From the IMG/VR virus record IMGVR_UViG_3300009106_000391, positions 1 to 30,970 of that record: a stretch of 30,970 bases of DNA. One strand, 5' to 3'. The stretch is from a virus. Under the pieces are notes generated by a model. It did no database searches, was not told the origin of the DNA, and was given only the letters and a program-made list of their open reading frames with translations. A program made the translations under genes and the position numbers. Positions 15,636 to 23,686 of the stretch are shown here, piece by piece (positions within the stretch are counted from its first letter, which is position 1; every line of letters begins with the position of its first letter).

Positions 15636-16017
15636 TTTTCTGAATGAAATAAATCAAGGTAAAAAAGACCTGATGGTTGATGATATTGATCAGCAGGTTG
15701 AAAAACAATATAATCCTTTCATTATTAATCGTGGTCTATCGTATTTTCTTGACACTATTATGGATGCAAATGAGATGAATATTCGGCATCACCTTGACAA
15801 GAAACTACAAAACGCCTACTTACTAAATATCATAAGGAAGAAGAAACGATTCTCTAAATGGTACAAAGCAGAAAAATCTGAATTATTAGAAATCGTTATG
15901 GAATTTTATGGTTATAGTATTAAACGAGCAAAAGAAGTTTTACCCTTATTGACAACCGAAGATATAGAACAGATGAAGATAGTTTTAGATAAGGGCGGAA
16001 TGAAAGGAGTGAAATGA
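15622..16017 (+). CDS. 62: Clamp loader small subunit gp62
   Basis: A 131-residue protein whose pattern (M-T-P-F-D-F-L-N-E-I-N, F-I-I-N-R-G-L-S-Y-F, D-A-N-E-M-N, H-H-L-D-K-K, K-K-R-F-S-K-W) is that of marine T4-like gp62; T4's own protein is longer (187). It lacks an ATPase site, as expected; it binds gp44 and holds the clamp-loading complex together. Position directly before regA agrees with T4 order. It overlaps the tail of the interrupted methyltransferase gene and the regA start (ATGA). Confidence 0.85.
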   Translation: MTPFDFLNEINQGKKDLMVDDIDQQVEKQYNPFIINRGLSYFLDTIMDANEMNIRHHLDKKLQNAYLLNIIRKKKRFSKWYKAEKSELLEIVMEFYGYSIKRAKEVLPLLTTEDIEQMKIVLDKGGMKGVK

Positions 16018-16412
16018 CTTATGGTGTTGACCAAATGATAGAGGTCACTATAAAGGAATCGGATGACTTCCTTAAAATCAAAGAAACACTAACACGTATT
16101 GGTGTCGCATCACGCAAAGACAAGACATTATATCAGTCTTGTCATATTCTACACAAACAACAGAAATATTATATTGTGCATTTCAAGGAATTGTTTGCAC
16201 TAGATGGTAAGCCTACAAATTTTTCAGAGAATGATATTGCAAGAAGAAATACAATCACAAATCTTTTAGCAGAATGGGAATTGCTTACAATAGTTGAACC
16301 AGAAAAAACAAAAGATCCTGTTGTATCTCTCAATCAATTAAAAATACTTTCATTTTCAGAGAAAGAAGAGTGGATACTTACTCCCAAATATAACATTGGT
16401 AAAAAAACATAA
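16014..16412 (+). CDS. regA: Translational repressor RegA
   Basis: A 132-residue protein. From residue 8 the sequence M-I-E-V-T-I-K-E-S-D-D-F-L-K-I-K-E-T-L matches the T4 RegA N-terminus, and K-D-K-T-L-Y-Q-S-C-H-I-L, Y-Y-I-V-H-F-K-E and the C-terminal P-K-Y-N-I-G-K follow. RegA binds AU-rich translation starts of early phage mRNAs, including gp44, gp45 and its own. ATG 16014 is chosen because AAGGAG is ideally placed (16004-16009); an internal ATG at 16035 matches the T4 start, so seven extra residues are possible here. ATG overlaps the gp62 stop. Confidence 0.95.
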   Translation: MTYGVDQMIEVTIKESDDFLKIKETLTRIGVASRKDKTLYQSCHILHKQQKYYIVHFKELFALDGKPTNFSENDIARRNTITNLLAEWELLTIVEPEKTKDPVVSLNQLKILSFSEKEEWILTPKYNIGKKT

Positions 16413-16933
16413 TGAGCATTGTAAAAATTCAACAGAAACTAGGAGTATTCTGTTTACATGATGATATTGAGATCCCATCATTGGCAACAGAAAAATCTGC
16501 ATGTTTTGACCTTAAAGCATATCTTAAAAAAGATGCAAAACTTTTAGCATTCAATCAATATAATCACAAAAAAGAAGTTACACTCAAAGGTGATCATCTT
16601 GAAATGATACCTAGATGGAGATATTTAATATCTACAGGATTGATATTTGATATACCTCCAGGATATTATATAAAAGTACATCCACGATCTGGTAATGCCT
16701 TAAAAAAGGGATTGGTCACTGCAAATAATACAGGTATTATAGATGAAGATTATGTAGAAGAATGTAATTGTATAATGATTAATTTATCAGATGATCCTTA
16801 TATAATAGAACATGGTGATAGAATAGCACAAGCAGAACTTAGACAAACCGAATCATATGTGATAGGTCGTATTAATAATAGACCTTTACAAAAGACTGAA
16901 AGAGATGGTGGATTTGGATCCACAGGAACTTGA
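16412..16933 (+). CDS. dut: dUTPase (dUTP nucleotidohydrolase)
   Basis: A 173-residue trimeric-type dUTPase. All five motifs are in order: S-A-C-F-D-L-K-A-Y (29-37), H-P-R-S-G-N-A-L (90-97), N-T-G-I-I-D-E-D-Y (106-114), G-D-R-I-A-Q-A (135-141) and the phosphate-clamping G-G-F-G-S-T-G (166-172). It hydrolyses dUTP to dUMP and pyrophosphate, keeping uracil out of DNA and feeding thymidylate synthesis. There is an insert of about 20 residues between motifs 1 and 2. The last codon overlaps the -35 element of the hsp20 promoter. Confidence 0.94.
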   Translation: MSIVKIQQKLGVFCLHDDIEIPSLATEKSACFDLKAYLKKDAKLLAFNQYNHKKEVTLKGDHLEMIPRWRYLISTGLIFDIPPGYYIKVHPRSGNALKKGLVTANNTGIIDEDYVEECNCIMINLSDDPYIIEHGDRIAQAELRQTESYVIGRINNRPLQKTERDGGFGSTGT

Positions 16934-16969
16934 CAAATCCGAAATTTGTGTTATAATTTATTATAAATA
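16930..16969 (+). promoter_or_regulatory. Tandem sigma70-like and T4-late-like promoters ahead of hsp20
   Basis: TTGACA (16930-16935), a 16-base spacer and TATAAT (16952-16957) form a near-consensus early promoter. Five bases later lies TATAAATA (16962-16969), the exact T4 late promoter octamer. Two overlapping promoters would let hsp20 be transcribed both early with host sigma factor and late with the gp55-type sigma. Confidence 0.78.
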
Positions 16970-16985
16970 GAATTATAGTTGTTAT

Positions 16986-17086
16986 GAGATGTGCCAATAT
17001 TGGACATCTCTTATCGTGGCATATTGCCACACGGAGTTAGCCTATGCGTAACTCCAAAATTAATCTCGCTAATATAGGAGATAATT
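16986..17086 (+). promoter_or_regulatory. Structured 5' leader of hsp20 with Shine-Dalgarno-masking stem (candidate RNA thermometer)
   Basis: Three strong hairpins follow one another: 16986-16992/17004-17010 (GAGATGT/ACATCTC), 17016-17021/17025-17030 (GTGGCA/TGCCAC) and 17033-17039/17049-17055 (GGAGTTA/TAACTCC). A fourth, weaker AU-rich stem pairs 17063-17067 (ATCTC) with 17078-17082 (GAGAT), extended across a one-base bulge by AATT (17058-17061) with AATT (17083-17086). This stem covers part of the ribosome site AGGAG (17076-17080) and ends at the ATG. Bacterial hsp20 genes are often controlled by RNA thermometers of this layout; the function here is inferred. Confidence 0.6.
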
Positions 17087-17569
17087 ATGTTGAATCGAGA
17101 AATGGCTATAACATTCCCCAATAACATCCGAGATTTTGAAAGAGCATTCCAGACAAGTGTTGGATTAGACTCTTTATTTTCCCGTCTATTTGATGTTGAT
17201 CCTGGTACTACAAGTTCAGGATACCCTCCATATAACATCAAAAAAACTGGTGAGTATGCATATCAAATTGAGATGGCACTCGCTGGATTCTCTAAAGACG
17301 AATTACAGGTAGAAGTGGCGGACGGCACACTTTCAATTAAGACCGTTCCCTCTGAAAAAGAGGAAGGAAATGACTTCCTTCATCGTGGAATTGCCAAGAG
17401 GCAATTTTCTCGCAGATTTACCCTATCCGACGATGTGGTCGTGAAGGGTGCAGACCTGTATAACGGGCTTCTTACTATTGACTTGGAAAGAGTAATTCCT
17501 GAGGAAAAGAAACCTCGTGAAATTCCAATCAATGATGGAGTGAAAGTTGTAGATCATAAAGTAGTATAA
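17087..17569 (+). CDS. hsp20: Small heat shock protein Hsp20
   Basis: A 160-residue alpha-crystallin-domain chaperone. It shows Y-Q-I-E-M-A-L-A-G-F-S-K-D-E-L (start of the domain, about residues 57-71), D-G-T-L-S-I-K-T, G-I-A-K-R-Q-F-S-R-R-F-T-L (about 103-115), and a C-terminal I-P-I at about 146-148 (the I-x-I anchor that links subunits in oligomers). It binds unfolding proteins without ATP. Hsp20 is a frequent gene of marine T4-like phages, where it may assist capsid or replication-protein folding. It has its own tandem promoter, a structured leader and its own terminator, so it is a monocistronic unit. Confidence 0.94.
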   Translation: MLNREMAITFPNNIRDFERAFQTSVGLDSLFSRLFDVDPGTTSSGYPPYNIKKTGEYAYQIEMALAGFSKDELQVEVADGTLSIKTVPSEKEEGNDFLHRGIAKRQFSRRFTLSDDVVVKGADLYNGLLTIDLERVIPEEKKPREIPINDGVKVVDHKVV

Positions 17570-17576
17570 CTTTTGG

Positions 17577-17600
17577 GGCGGTCTTCGGACCGCCTTTTTT
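17577..17600 (+). terminator. Rho-independent terminator after hsp20
   Basis: A 7-bp GC-rich stem (GGCGGTC 17577-17583 with GACCGCC 17588-17594) closed by a stable TTCG tetraloop and followed by six Ts (17595-17600), 7 bases after the hsp20 stop. Confidence 0.93.
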
Positions 17601-17654
17601 AGGAGTATATTTGAAAAATTTTAACACACACAAACACACACATAAGGAGAAATT

Positions 17655-17885
17655 ATGTCTAGTAATCCATTTGAACTACGTTTTAAACTCTTAGAAATGG
17701 CGCAAAATTATCTCAATGATAATTATGCTAGATCCGAAAATATGATGTATCAACTATGGGATGAAGCAAAGGCTCATGGTGATGCAAACATGAAATTATG
17801 GAAAGAACTTCAACCCGAATCATATACCATTGATGATATTAAGAAGAAAGCATCTGAATTGTATGAATTCGTAGAGAAGAAATAA
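17655..17885 (+). CDS. Conserved small phage protein (76 aa)
   Basis: A 76-residue acidic, helical protein with many aromatic residues (M-A-Q-N-Y-L-N-D-N-Y, W-D-E-A, W-K-E-L); it resembles an uncharacterised small protein seen in marine T4-like phages. No membrane segment is visible. It has a strong AAGGAG ribosome site (17644-17649) preceded by a CA-rich leader (17624-17642). It is followed by its own terminator and therefore forms a short separate unit; no clear promoter is seen after the hsp20 terminator. Confidence 0.75.
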   Translation: MSSNPFELRFKLLEMAQNYLNDNYARSENMMYQLWDEAKAHGDANMKLWKELQPESYTIDDIKKKASELYEFVEKK

Positions 17886-17899
17886 TTTTTCAAAAATTG

Positions 17900-17932
17900 G
17901 GAAGGAAATACTTATACATTTCCTTCCTTTTT
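17900..17932 (+). terminator. Rho-independent terminator after the 76-aa gene
   Basis: A perfect 10-bp stem (17900-17909 GGAAGGAAAT with 17918-17927 ATTTCCTTCC), an 8-base loop and five Ts. Confidence 0.85.
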
Positions 17933-17955
17933 GTTAACAAAAAAAAGTAGAAAAT

Positions 17956-18522
17956 ATGTTATCGTTTAATACATACATTACAGAGTCTAGTCTTTCCAGA
18001 ATTATGACCCATGTAGAGAAAACAGAAAATTTTGGTGTAATGTCACCTTTTAGAAAAGAATTTTCTAATAAAGAAAATCTTGAGCGTTATAAAGAACTCA
18101 AAAAAATAGTCAGAGATAATGGTTATGGTTTTATTGAAATGAAAGGCGGTTATCAAGAAGAAGATGGATTTGTTAATGAAAAATCTTTATTTATTCCTAA
18201 TATTAGACAAAAAGAAATGATAGAGTTGGGTAAGAAATATGACCAACATTCAGTAATTATAAAGGATAGACAAACCTTTGCAATGATAGGTACAAATAAA
18301 AGTGCAGGAATTGGTAAAGTATTAGATAAATTTGATGTGAAAGGAAGAAATATTACCATAGATGATGTTGGGAATAAATTTAAAGATTTCTTTTCTCGTC
18401 TACTGAAGGGTTCTCATAGAGGAAAAAAATTCTTATTTAAAATGCAAGAAAAAAATGAAACAAGTATGTATTATTATAAAAAACATGGGCCCCAATGGGT
18501 TACCATTTTAGAAGAGGATTAA
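17956..18522 (+). CDS. Unknown protein with capsid-targeting-like N-terminus (188 aa)
   Basis: The function is not recognised. The N-terminus M-L-S-F-N-T-Y-I-T-E resembles the T4 capsid targeting sequence of internal protein III (M-K-T-Y-Q-E-F-I-A-E), which is cut after the final Glu by the gp21 prohead protease. The middle (G-Y-G-F-I-E-M-K-G-G-Y ... K-Y-D-Q-H-S-V-I-I-K-D) has the general pattern of small uncharacterised DUF3293-like proteins; this is a faint resemblance only. The protein is basic. If the tag works, the protein would be packaged in the head and released into the host. It lies upstream of the endolysin with directly adjacent stop and start. Confidence 0.62.
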   Translation: MLSFNTYITESSLSRIMTHVEKTENFGVMSPFRKEFSNKENLERYKELKKIVRDNGYGFIEMKGGYQEEDGFVNEKSLFIPNIRQKEMIELGKKYDQHSVIIKDRQTFAMIGTNKSAGIGKVLDKFDVKGRNITIDDVGNKFKDFFSRLLKGSHRGKKFLFKMQEKNETSMYYYKKHGPQWVTILEED

Positions 18523-18987
18523 ATGAAACTGACAAAGAATTTTTCGTTAAAAGAAATGACATTTTCAGATACCGCTATTCGTAGAAACATACCTAATGAA
18601 CCTACGATGGAAGAAGTTGTCAATTTAACAAATCTTTGTTGCTATATTCTTCAACCTGTCAGAGAGCATTTCGGTAAAGCAGTCCGTATTAACTCTGGTT
18701 TCAGGTCAGTTAAATTATGTGAAGCAGTGGGAAGTTCAAGTAAATCACAACATGCAAAAGGCCAAGCCGCCGATTTTGAGATCAATGGACTATCAAATAA
18801 AGAATTAGCGACATGGATTTATAAAAACTGTGATTTTGACCAGATTATACTAGAATTTCACGATCCAGAGGGCGATCCAAATAGTGGATGGGTCCATTGT
18901 TCGTACAGAAATGATGGGTCTAATCGCCATAATGGATTAATTATAAACGCAAAAACTAAAGGCAAGTATTTGCCATGGAAACCGTAA
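18523..18987 (+). CDS. Endolysin, M15-family L,D/D,D-peptidase
   Basis: A 154-residue peptidoglycan peptidase of the M15 (VanY/Ply-type) family: F-S-L-K-E-M-T near the start, R-I-N-S-G-F-R-S (56-63), the zinc ligands H77 and D84 in S-Q-H-A-K-G-Q-A-A-D-F, and a third His in G-W-V-H-C-S (H125). It cuts peptide bonds of the cell wall at lysis. There is no signal peptide, so it needs a holin for release. A small membrane-protein ORF overlaps its end and could be that partner. Confidence 0.9.
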   Translation: MKLTKNFSLKEMTFSDTAIRRNIPNEPTMEEVVNLTNLCCYILQPVREHFGKAVRINSGFRSVKLCEAVGSSSKSQHAKGQAADFEINGLSNKELATWIYKNCDFDQIILEFHDPEGDPNSGWVHCSYRNDGSNRHNGLIINAKTKGKYLPWKP

Positions 18988-19145
18988 AAGCATTATTTTG
19001 GAAAATATATTTACAGGTTTTATTTTTAATAGGTGCATTTCAATCTAAGAAAACTTGGATTGACAAGCACATTCTTTTGTGCTATGATAAACTTGATCAA
19101 ATTGGGAGTCCCTATCAATATAGATATACCAGATTTAATGCATGA
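18975..19145 (+). CDS. Small single-span membrane protein (56 aa), possible holin-like
   Basis: ATG 18975 lies inside the end of the endolysin gene, and the ORF ends in an ATGA overlap with the DNA polymerase start. The product has one hydrophobic segment at about residues 6-22 (L-F-W-K-I-Y-L-Q-V-L-F-L-I-G-A-F) followed by a basic K-K and a polar C-terminus. Size, topology and the endolysin neighbour would fit a holin, pinholin or other lysis-helper protein, but nothing in the sequence is family-specific. It has no strong ribosome site, and a promoter lies within it, so it may not be translated. Confidence 0.45.
   Translation: METVKALFWKIYLQVLFLIGAFQSKKTWIDKHILLCYDKLDQIGSPYQYRYTRFNA
19060..19088 (+). 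promoter_or_regulatory. Promoter of the DNA polymerase gene
   Basis: TTGACA at 19060-19065, a 17-base spacer and TATGAT at 19083-19088, 54 bases upstream of the gp43 start. It probably separates the replication genes gp43/uvsX/gp41 from the lysis gene upstream. Confidence 0.66.
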
Positions 19146-21661
19146 GTTTTTATACTAACGTCCAAAATGTAAAAGGTCAAATCTTCTATCGTGGAATAGA
19201 TGATAAAGGCCGACACTTCAAGCAAAAAGTAGACTACAACCCTTCCCTATACATCCCTTCAGCAAAAGAATCTAAATGGAAAACCCTTGAGGGTGAGAAC
19301 GTATCCGAAGTTCCATGCGGTTCTATAAACGATGCAAAAGATTTTATTCGTAAATATGAAGGTGTAGATAACTTCAAGATTTATGGTAATACAAACTTTC
19401 ATTATTGTTTTATTGCTGATAACTTTCCTGATACAATATATTATGATATCAATCAAATCAGTATTGCAAACATTGACATAGAGACTGGTTCAGAGAATGG
19501 TTTTCCTGATCCACAGATAGCATCAGAAGAAGTCATATCAATTACTGTAAAAGTCAAAGGTAAATTTTATTCATTTGGTTGTGGTGAATATACACCAAGT
19601 GATGAGAATGTGACATATGTACGATGTTCTAATGAAATTCACATGTTGCAAGAGTTTCTTTCGTTCTGGGAAAAACTTGATGTTGATATTGTGACTGGAT
19701 GGAACGTAAAGTTTTTTGATATACCGTTTCTTGTCAATCGTATGAATAGGTTGTTTGATAAGCCTGAATATCAAAGATTGTCACCTTGGAAGTTTGTGAG
19801 TGAGAGAACAGTTAATCAAATGGGTTTCGGTGGTACACGAGAGCAACAAGCATTTGAATTGGTCGGTGCCGCCACGCTTGATTATCTTGATCTATATCGT
19901 AAATTTACATACACACAACAAGAAAATTACAGACTTGATCATATCGCACACGTAGAACTTGGTGAGCGTAAATTAGATTATTCAGAGTTTGACAATCTGC
20001 ATCAGTTATATAAACAAGACTTTCAGAAATTCATGGACTACAACGTGAAAGACGTTGACCTTGTAGATAAACTTGAAGACAAATTGAAATTGATTGAGAC
20101 CGCAGTTGTTCTTGCATATGATGCAAAAGTAAATTACACAGATGTCTTCACACAAGTAAGAATGTGGGACACTTTGATATATAATGAATTGCGTGGCAAA
20201 GGTATCGTACTTCCACCAAAGAAAAATACTTTCAAGGAAAATCCATACGAAGGTGCCTATGTGAAAGAACCAGAACCTGGTGCATACAACTGGGTTGTAT
20301 CGTTTGACTTGAACAGTTTATACCCTCATTTGATTATGCAGTATAATGTATCACCTGAAACTATGGTTCTTGATTATCCGCCTCAGGCGGTAACAGTTGA
20401 TAAATTGCTTGATGGTGAAATAGATACTTCTTATTGTCAGAGACAGAATTTGAGCATGGCCGCAAATGGTTATCATTTTCGCAGAGACATACAAGGATTT
20501 CTACCTGCTATGATGGAGCGTATGTACAATGAGAGATCCAAGTTTAAGAAGCAAATGCTTGAAACACAACAACTATACGAAAATGAAAAAAATCCATCCG
20601 AGCGAGTGAAACTATCAAAAGAAGTTGCAAGACTTGACAACATGCAGATGGCAAGAAAAATTCAACTGAATTCTGCTTATGGTGCTTTGGGTAATCAGTA
20701 TTTTCGTTTCTTTGATGTGAGATGTGCAGAAGCAATTACGACTGGTGGTCAGTTATCCACCAAATGGGTTGAGCGAGATGTAAATGAATATCTAAACAAA
20801 ATACTCAAAACAGAAGATAAGGATTATGTCATTGCATCCGATACAGACTCCATCTATGTTAATCTTGAAGACCTTGTGAAAAGTGTATTTGATGATACGA
20901 GTGACAAGACAAAGGTGATTGATTTTCTTGACAAGGTGTGTGATGGCAAAGTACAAGAATGTATTGACAGATCGTTCAATGGGTTACGTGAATACATGAA
21001 TGCATATCAGCAGAAGATGTTCATGAAACGTGAGGTTCTTGCTGACAGAGCAATCTGGACTGGTAAGAAACATTATATCATTAATGTACATGACAGTGAA
21101 GGTGTGCGATTTGAGAAACCTAAAATCAAAGTCAAGGGACTTGAATCGGTTAAATCTTCAACACCTGCTATTGTGAGACAAAAACTTGCTGATGCATACA
21201 AAATTTTGATGAATGATACGGAAGATGATATGATTGCATTCGTTGAAAGTTTTAGAAATCAATTTGAGTCACTACCACCTGAAGATGTTGCGTTTCCTCG
21301 TTCTGTTAAAGGTATTGCAAAATATAGTGATGCAACAATGTTGTACAAAAAAGGAACACCAATACATGTAAAAGGCACGATTATACATAATAAATTATTA
21401 AAAGAACATAAACTTACGAGAAAATATCAGATTATCCAAGAGGGTGAAAAGATAAAATTTTCGTATCTTAAAACACCAAATCCAGTAGGTGATACAGTTG
21501 TGAGTATGGGTAACACATTGCCTGCAGAATTTGGATTACATGAATTTATTGACTACGATACGCAATTTGAGAAAACATTTCTTGATCCGTTGAAAGATAT
21601 ATTGAATTGTGTAGGTTGGGAATATGAAAAGAGATATACAATTGATAATTTTTTTGTTTAA
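19142..21661 (+). CDS. 43: DNA polymerase gp43 (family B)
   Basis: An 839-residue replicative polymerase, somewhat shorter than T4 gp43 (898). Exonuclease motifs: D-I-E at 112-114 (same numbering as T4), G-W-N-V-K-F-F-D (Exo II) and Y-N-V-K-D-V-D (Exo III). Polymerase motifs: D-L-N-S-L-Y-P (motif A, D389), K-I-Q-L-N-S-A-Y-G (motif B) and S-D-T-D-S-I-Y (motif C, D567 and D569). All catalytic residues are present, so both synthesis and proofreading should be active. Start at 19142 is supported by the ATGA overlap. It is followed by uvsX after a short gap with an AAGGAG ribosome site. Confidence 0.97.
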   Translation: MSFYTNVQNVKGQIFYRGIDDKGRHFKQKVDYNPSLYIPSAKESKWKTLEGENVSEVPCGSINDAKDFIRKYEGVDNFKIYGNTNFHYCFIADNFPDTIYYDINQISIANIDIETGSENGFPDPQIASEEVISITVKVKGKFYSFGCGEYTPSDENVTYVRCSNEIHMLQEFLSFWEKLDVDIVTGWNVKFFDIPFLVNRMNRLFDKPEYQRLSPWKFVSERTVNQMGFGGTREQQAFELVGAATLDYLDLYRKFTYTQQENYRLDHIAHVELGERKLDYSEFDNLHQLYKQDFQKFMDYNVKDVDLVDKLEDKLKLIETAVVLAYDAKVNYTDVFTQVRMWDTLIYNELRGKGIVLPPKKNTFKENPYEGAYVKEPEPGAYNWVVSFDLNSLYPHLIMQYNVSPETMVLDYPPQAVTVDKLLDGEIDTSYCQRQNLSMAANGYHFRRDIQGFLPAMMERMYNERSKFKKQMLETQQLYENEKNPSERVKLSKEVARLDNMQMARKIQLNSAYGALGNQYFRFFDVRCAEAITTGGQLSTKWVERDVNEYLNKILKTEDKDYVIASDTDSIYVNLEDLVKSVFDDTSDKTKVIDFLDKVCDGKVQECIDRSFNGLREYMNAYQQKMFMKREVLADRAIWTGKKHYIINVHDSEGVRFEKPKIKVKGLESVKSSTPAIVRQKLADAYKILMNDTEDDMIAFVESFRNQFESLPPEDVAFPRSVKGIAKYSDATMLYKKGTPIHVKGTIIHNKLLKEHKLTRKYQIIQEGEKIKFSYLKTPNPVGDTVVSMGNTLPAEFGLHEFIDYDTQFEKTFLDPLKDILNCVGWEYEKRYTIDNFFV

Positions 21662-21670
21662 GGAGTTGTA

Positions 21671-22714
21671 ATGAGTTTTTTGACAGACATGATTAAGGAG
21701 ACAGGAAATGAATATGCTGGATTGGTTTCTGATGGTGTTGAAGCAGGTGATGTTGAATCCTTTATTGATTCCGGTAGTTATGCTCTCAATGCTTTACTAT
21801 CGGGAAGTATCTATGGTGGGCTTGCTGGGAACAAGATTACCGCCTTTGCTGGAGAATCGGCTACAGGAAAAACATTTTTTGTACTCGGTATTGTCAAACA
21901 ATTTTTGTCAGATAATCCTGACGGTGGTGTTCTTTACTTTGAGTCTGAATCTGCAATAACGAAAGATATGATTGAGAGGAGAGGTATAGATTCTTCTCGC
22001 ATGGTTATGTTGCCAGTTGCATCAATACAGGAGTTTGCACACCAATCAACAAAGATATTAGATAAATATCTTGCTGATCAAGAACGTAAGCCTATGATGA
22101 TTTGTCTTGATAGTCTTGGTATGCTATCTACATCAAAAGAATTGACTGACATTGCTGATGGTAAAGAGACAAAAGACATGACACGAGCCGCCCTTGTAAA
22201 AGGTGCATTTAGAGTATTAACACTCAAAGCAGGTAAAGCAAAAGTTCCTATGCTTGTGACAAATCATACATATTCACAAGTAGGTGTAATGTTTCCTCAA
22301 CAAGTGATGGGTGGTGGTACAGGGTTGTATTATGCCTCAAGCAATATTGTGTTTCTCTCAAAGAGAAAAGAAAAAGAAGGAACAGAAGTTATTGGTAATG
22401 TGATACATTGTAAGAATCACAAGTCTAGATTGACAGTGGAAAATAAAATGATAGATGCTCTTGTCACATATGACAAAGGTTTAGATAGATGGTATGGTAT
22501 GCTTGAACTTGCAGAAGAAGCAGGTATTTTTACTAAAGTCTCTACTCGTTTTGAGTTACCAGACGGATCAAAAATGTTTGGTAAACAAATTATGCAACAA
22601 CCTGAAAAATATTTTACAGAAGATGTCATGAAAAAAATTGATGAATTTTGTAAAGAAAAATTTTTATATGGAACGACAAGTGAAACAGTAGAAGAGAATG
22701 ATGAAACCGTTTGA
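21671..22714 (+). CDS. uvsX: RecA-like recombinase UvsX
   Basis: A 347-residue strand-exchange ATPase. Walker A is G-E-S-A-T-G-K-T (61-68), followed by V-L-Y-F-E-S-E (the catalytic Glu region) and M-I-C-L-D-S-L-G-M (Walker B), with V-T-N-H-T-Y near the DNA-binding L2 loop. It forms filaments on ssDNA, with UvsY and gp32, to start recombination-dependent replication. A good AAGGAG site precedes the start. Its end overlaps the TylF-like gene by 17 bases in another frame, so translation is probably coupled. Confidence 0.93.
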   Translation: MSFLTDMIKETGNEYAGLVSDGVEAGDVESFIDSGSYALNALLSGSIYGGLAGNKITAFAGESATGKTFFVLGIVKQFLSDNPDGGVLYFESESAITKDMIERRGIDSSRMVMLPVASIQEFAHQSTKILDKYLADQERKPMMICLDSLGMLSTSKELTDIADGKETKDMTRAALVKGAFRVLTLKAGKAKVPMLVTNHTYSQVGVMFPQQVMGGGTGLYYASSNIVFLSKRKEKEGTEVIGNVIHCKNHKSRLTVENKMIDALVTYDKGLDRWYGMLELAEEAGIFTKVSTRFELPDGSKMFGKQIMQQPEKYFTEDVMKKIDEFCKEKFLYGTTSETVEENDETV

Positions 22715-23342
22715 AATAAATTATGAAAAAATTAATTCTCATTATCACATTCAAAAAACAAAAGTTGAAGTATTTCGAGAAAATATTTTTGAAACTTATT
22801 ATGGTAATACTGAATGGAAATTAGATTGTTTGATAGATAGAGCATTACAGGTCAAAACTGACAATATTGATGGTGATGTAGCAGAGGTTGGTGTTGCAAG
22901 AGGTGGCAGTGCTAAATTATTAGCAAGTATTTTTCAAGATAAAAAAATACATTTATATGATACATTTCAAGGTTTACCTCATGAAGATATTTTTAGTGGT
23001 AAAGTAATTGGTGATTTTTCCGAGCCTGAGTCAATTGCAAGAGAAACTTTATCTAAATTTGATAACGTTGAAATAAATGTAGGTGTTTTTCCAGATACAA
23101 TAAATTTAGAAAATACAAATTATTATTCGTTTGTTCATTTGGATGCTGATACATATAAAAGCACAATGGATGGATTAATTTATTTTTATCCTAGAATGAA
23201 TAAAGGCGGAATAATTTTAATAGATGATTATATGTTTGAAGAATTACCTGGTGTTACTCTAGCAGTTTTAGAATTTACTAGGGTACATAATATAAAATAT
23301 TTAATACCTGAAAGATGGATGTGTCTGATTCAAAAAATTTAA
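22698..23342 (+). CDS. TylF/macrocin O-methyltransferase-like protein
   Basis: A 214-residue SAM methyltransferase of the TylF type: [14 protein letters not shown] (motif I, about 59-72), L-Y-D-T-F-Q-G-L-P (about 89-97), F-V-H-L-D-A-D-T-Y (metal-binding D-x-D region, about 146-154), and G-G-I-I-L-I-D-D-Y (about 171-179). Family members methylate sugar hydroxyls. In phages they are found near glycosyltransferases and could cap glycans on DNA, virion or host surface. Two start codons are possible (22698, 22701). It is AT-rich relative to uvsX and gp41, and interrupts the replication cluster, which suggests insertion. Confidence 0.84.
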   Translation: MMKPFEINYEKINSHYHIQKTKVEVFRENIFETYYGNTEWKLDCLIDRALQVKTDNIDGDVAEVGVARGGSAKLLASIFQDKKIHLYDTFQGLPHEDIFSGKVIGDFSEPESIARETLSKFDNVEINVGVFPDTINLENTNYYSFVHLDADTYKSTMDGLIYFYPRMNKGGIILIDDYMFEELPGVTLAVLEFTRVHNIKYLIPERWMCLIQKI

Positions 23343-23686
23343 AAGAATGGTACGAAATAGTGCCGAATCCACAGAATGATAATGATGAGCAACAAGCCTT
23401 CCGTATAACGAAAGGTAAGTTTCAAGATGTAATATACAAGTATAATAGATTTGGTGTTAACGAAGAACCAAACGATGATGGTACGTTGACATATAAATTT
23501 GAATATGATATACTTGAGATACCAGAAGAAATTGTCAATAAAAACTATGCTGATGAAGAAGGTATAGAATTTGAGCAACTTATTGGCGATATTCTTATTG
23601 AAGTCATACAAGAAAACATCGAAGTAAACGAAAGCGAGGATGGAAAGACTAGAAGATACGATTTTAAGGAACCTCTTATACAATGA
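23315..23686 (+). CDS. Conserved phage protein of unknown function (123 aa)
   Basis: An acidic 123-residue protein (many Glu and Asp, pattern F-E-Y-D-I-L-E-I-P-E-E-I) that marine T4-like phages usually carry between uvsX and gene 41; I know no function for it. It overlaps the TylF-like gene by 28 bases and the helicase start by 47 bases, each in a different frame, so the three are translationally linked. No membrane segment or motif is visible. Confidence 0.75.
   Translation: MDVSDSKNLKEWYEIVPNPQNDNDEQQAFRITKGKFQDVIYKYNRFGVNEEPNDDGTLTYKFEYDILEIPEEIVNKNYADEEGIEFEQLIGDILIEVIQENIEVNESEDGKTRRYDFKEPLIQ
23486..23514 (+). promoter_or_regulatory. Putative internal promoter upstream of gp41
   Basis: TTGACA (23486-23491), a 17-base spacer and TATACT (23509-23514), with TG one base before the -10 (extended -10). 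It lies in the coding region of the preceding gene, 125 bases upstream of gp41. A chance match in AT-rich DNA is possible. Confidence 0.42.

Noticed and set aside
17611-17694. TTG-started leader peptide after AGGAG downstream of the hsp20 terminator
   Set aside because: Rare start codon, His/Lys/Thr-rich product that just reflects the CA-repeat, and it overlaps the 76-aa gene in another frame.
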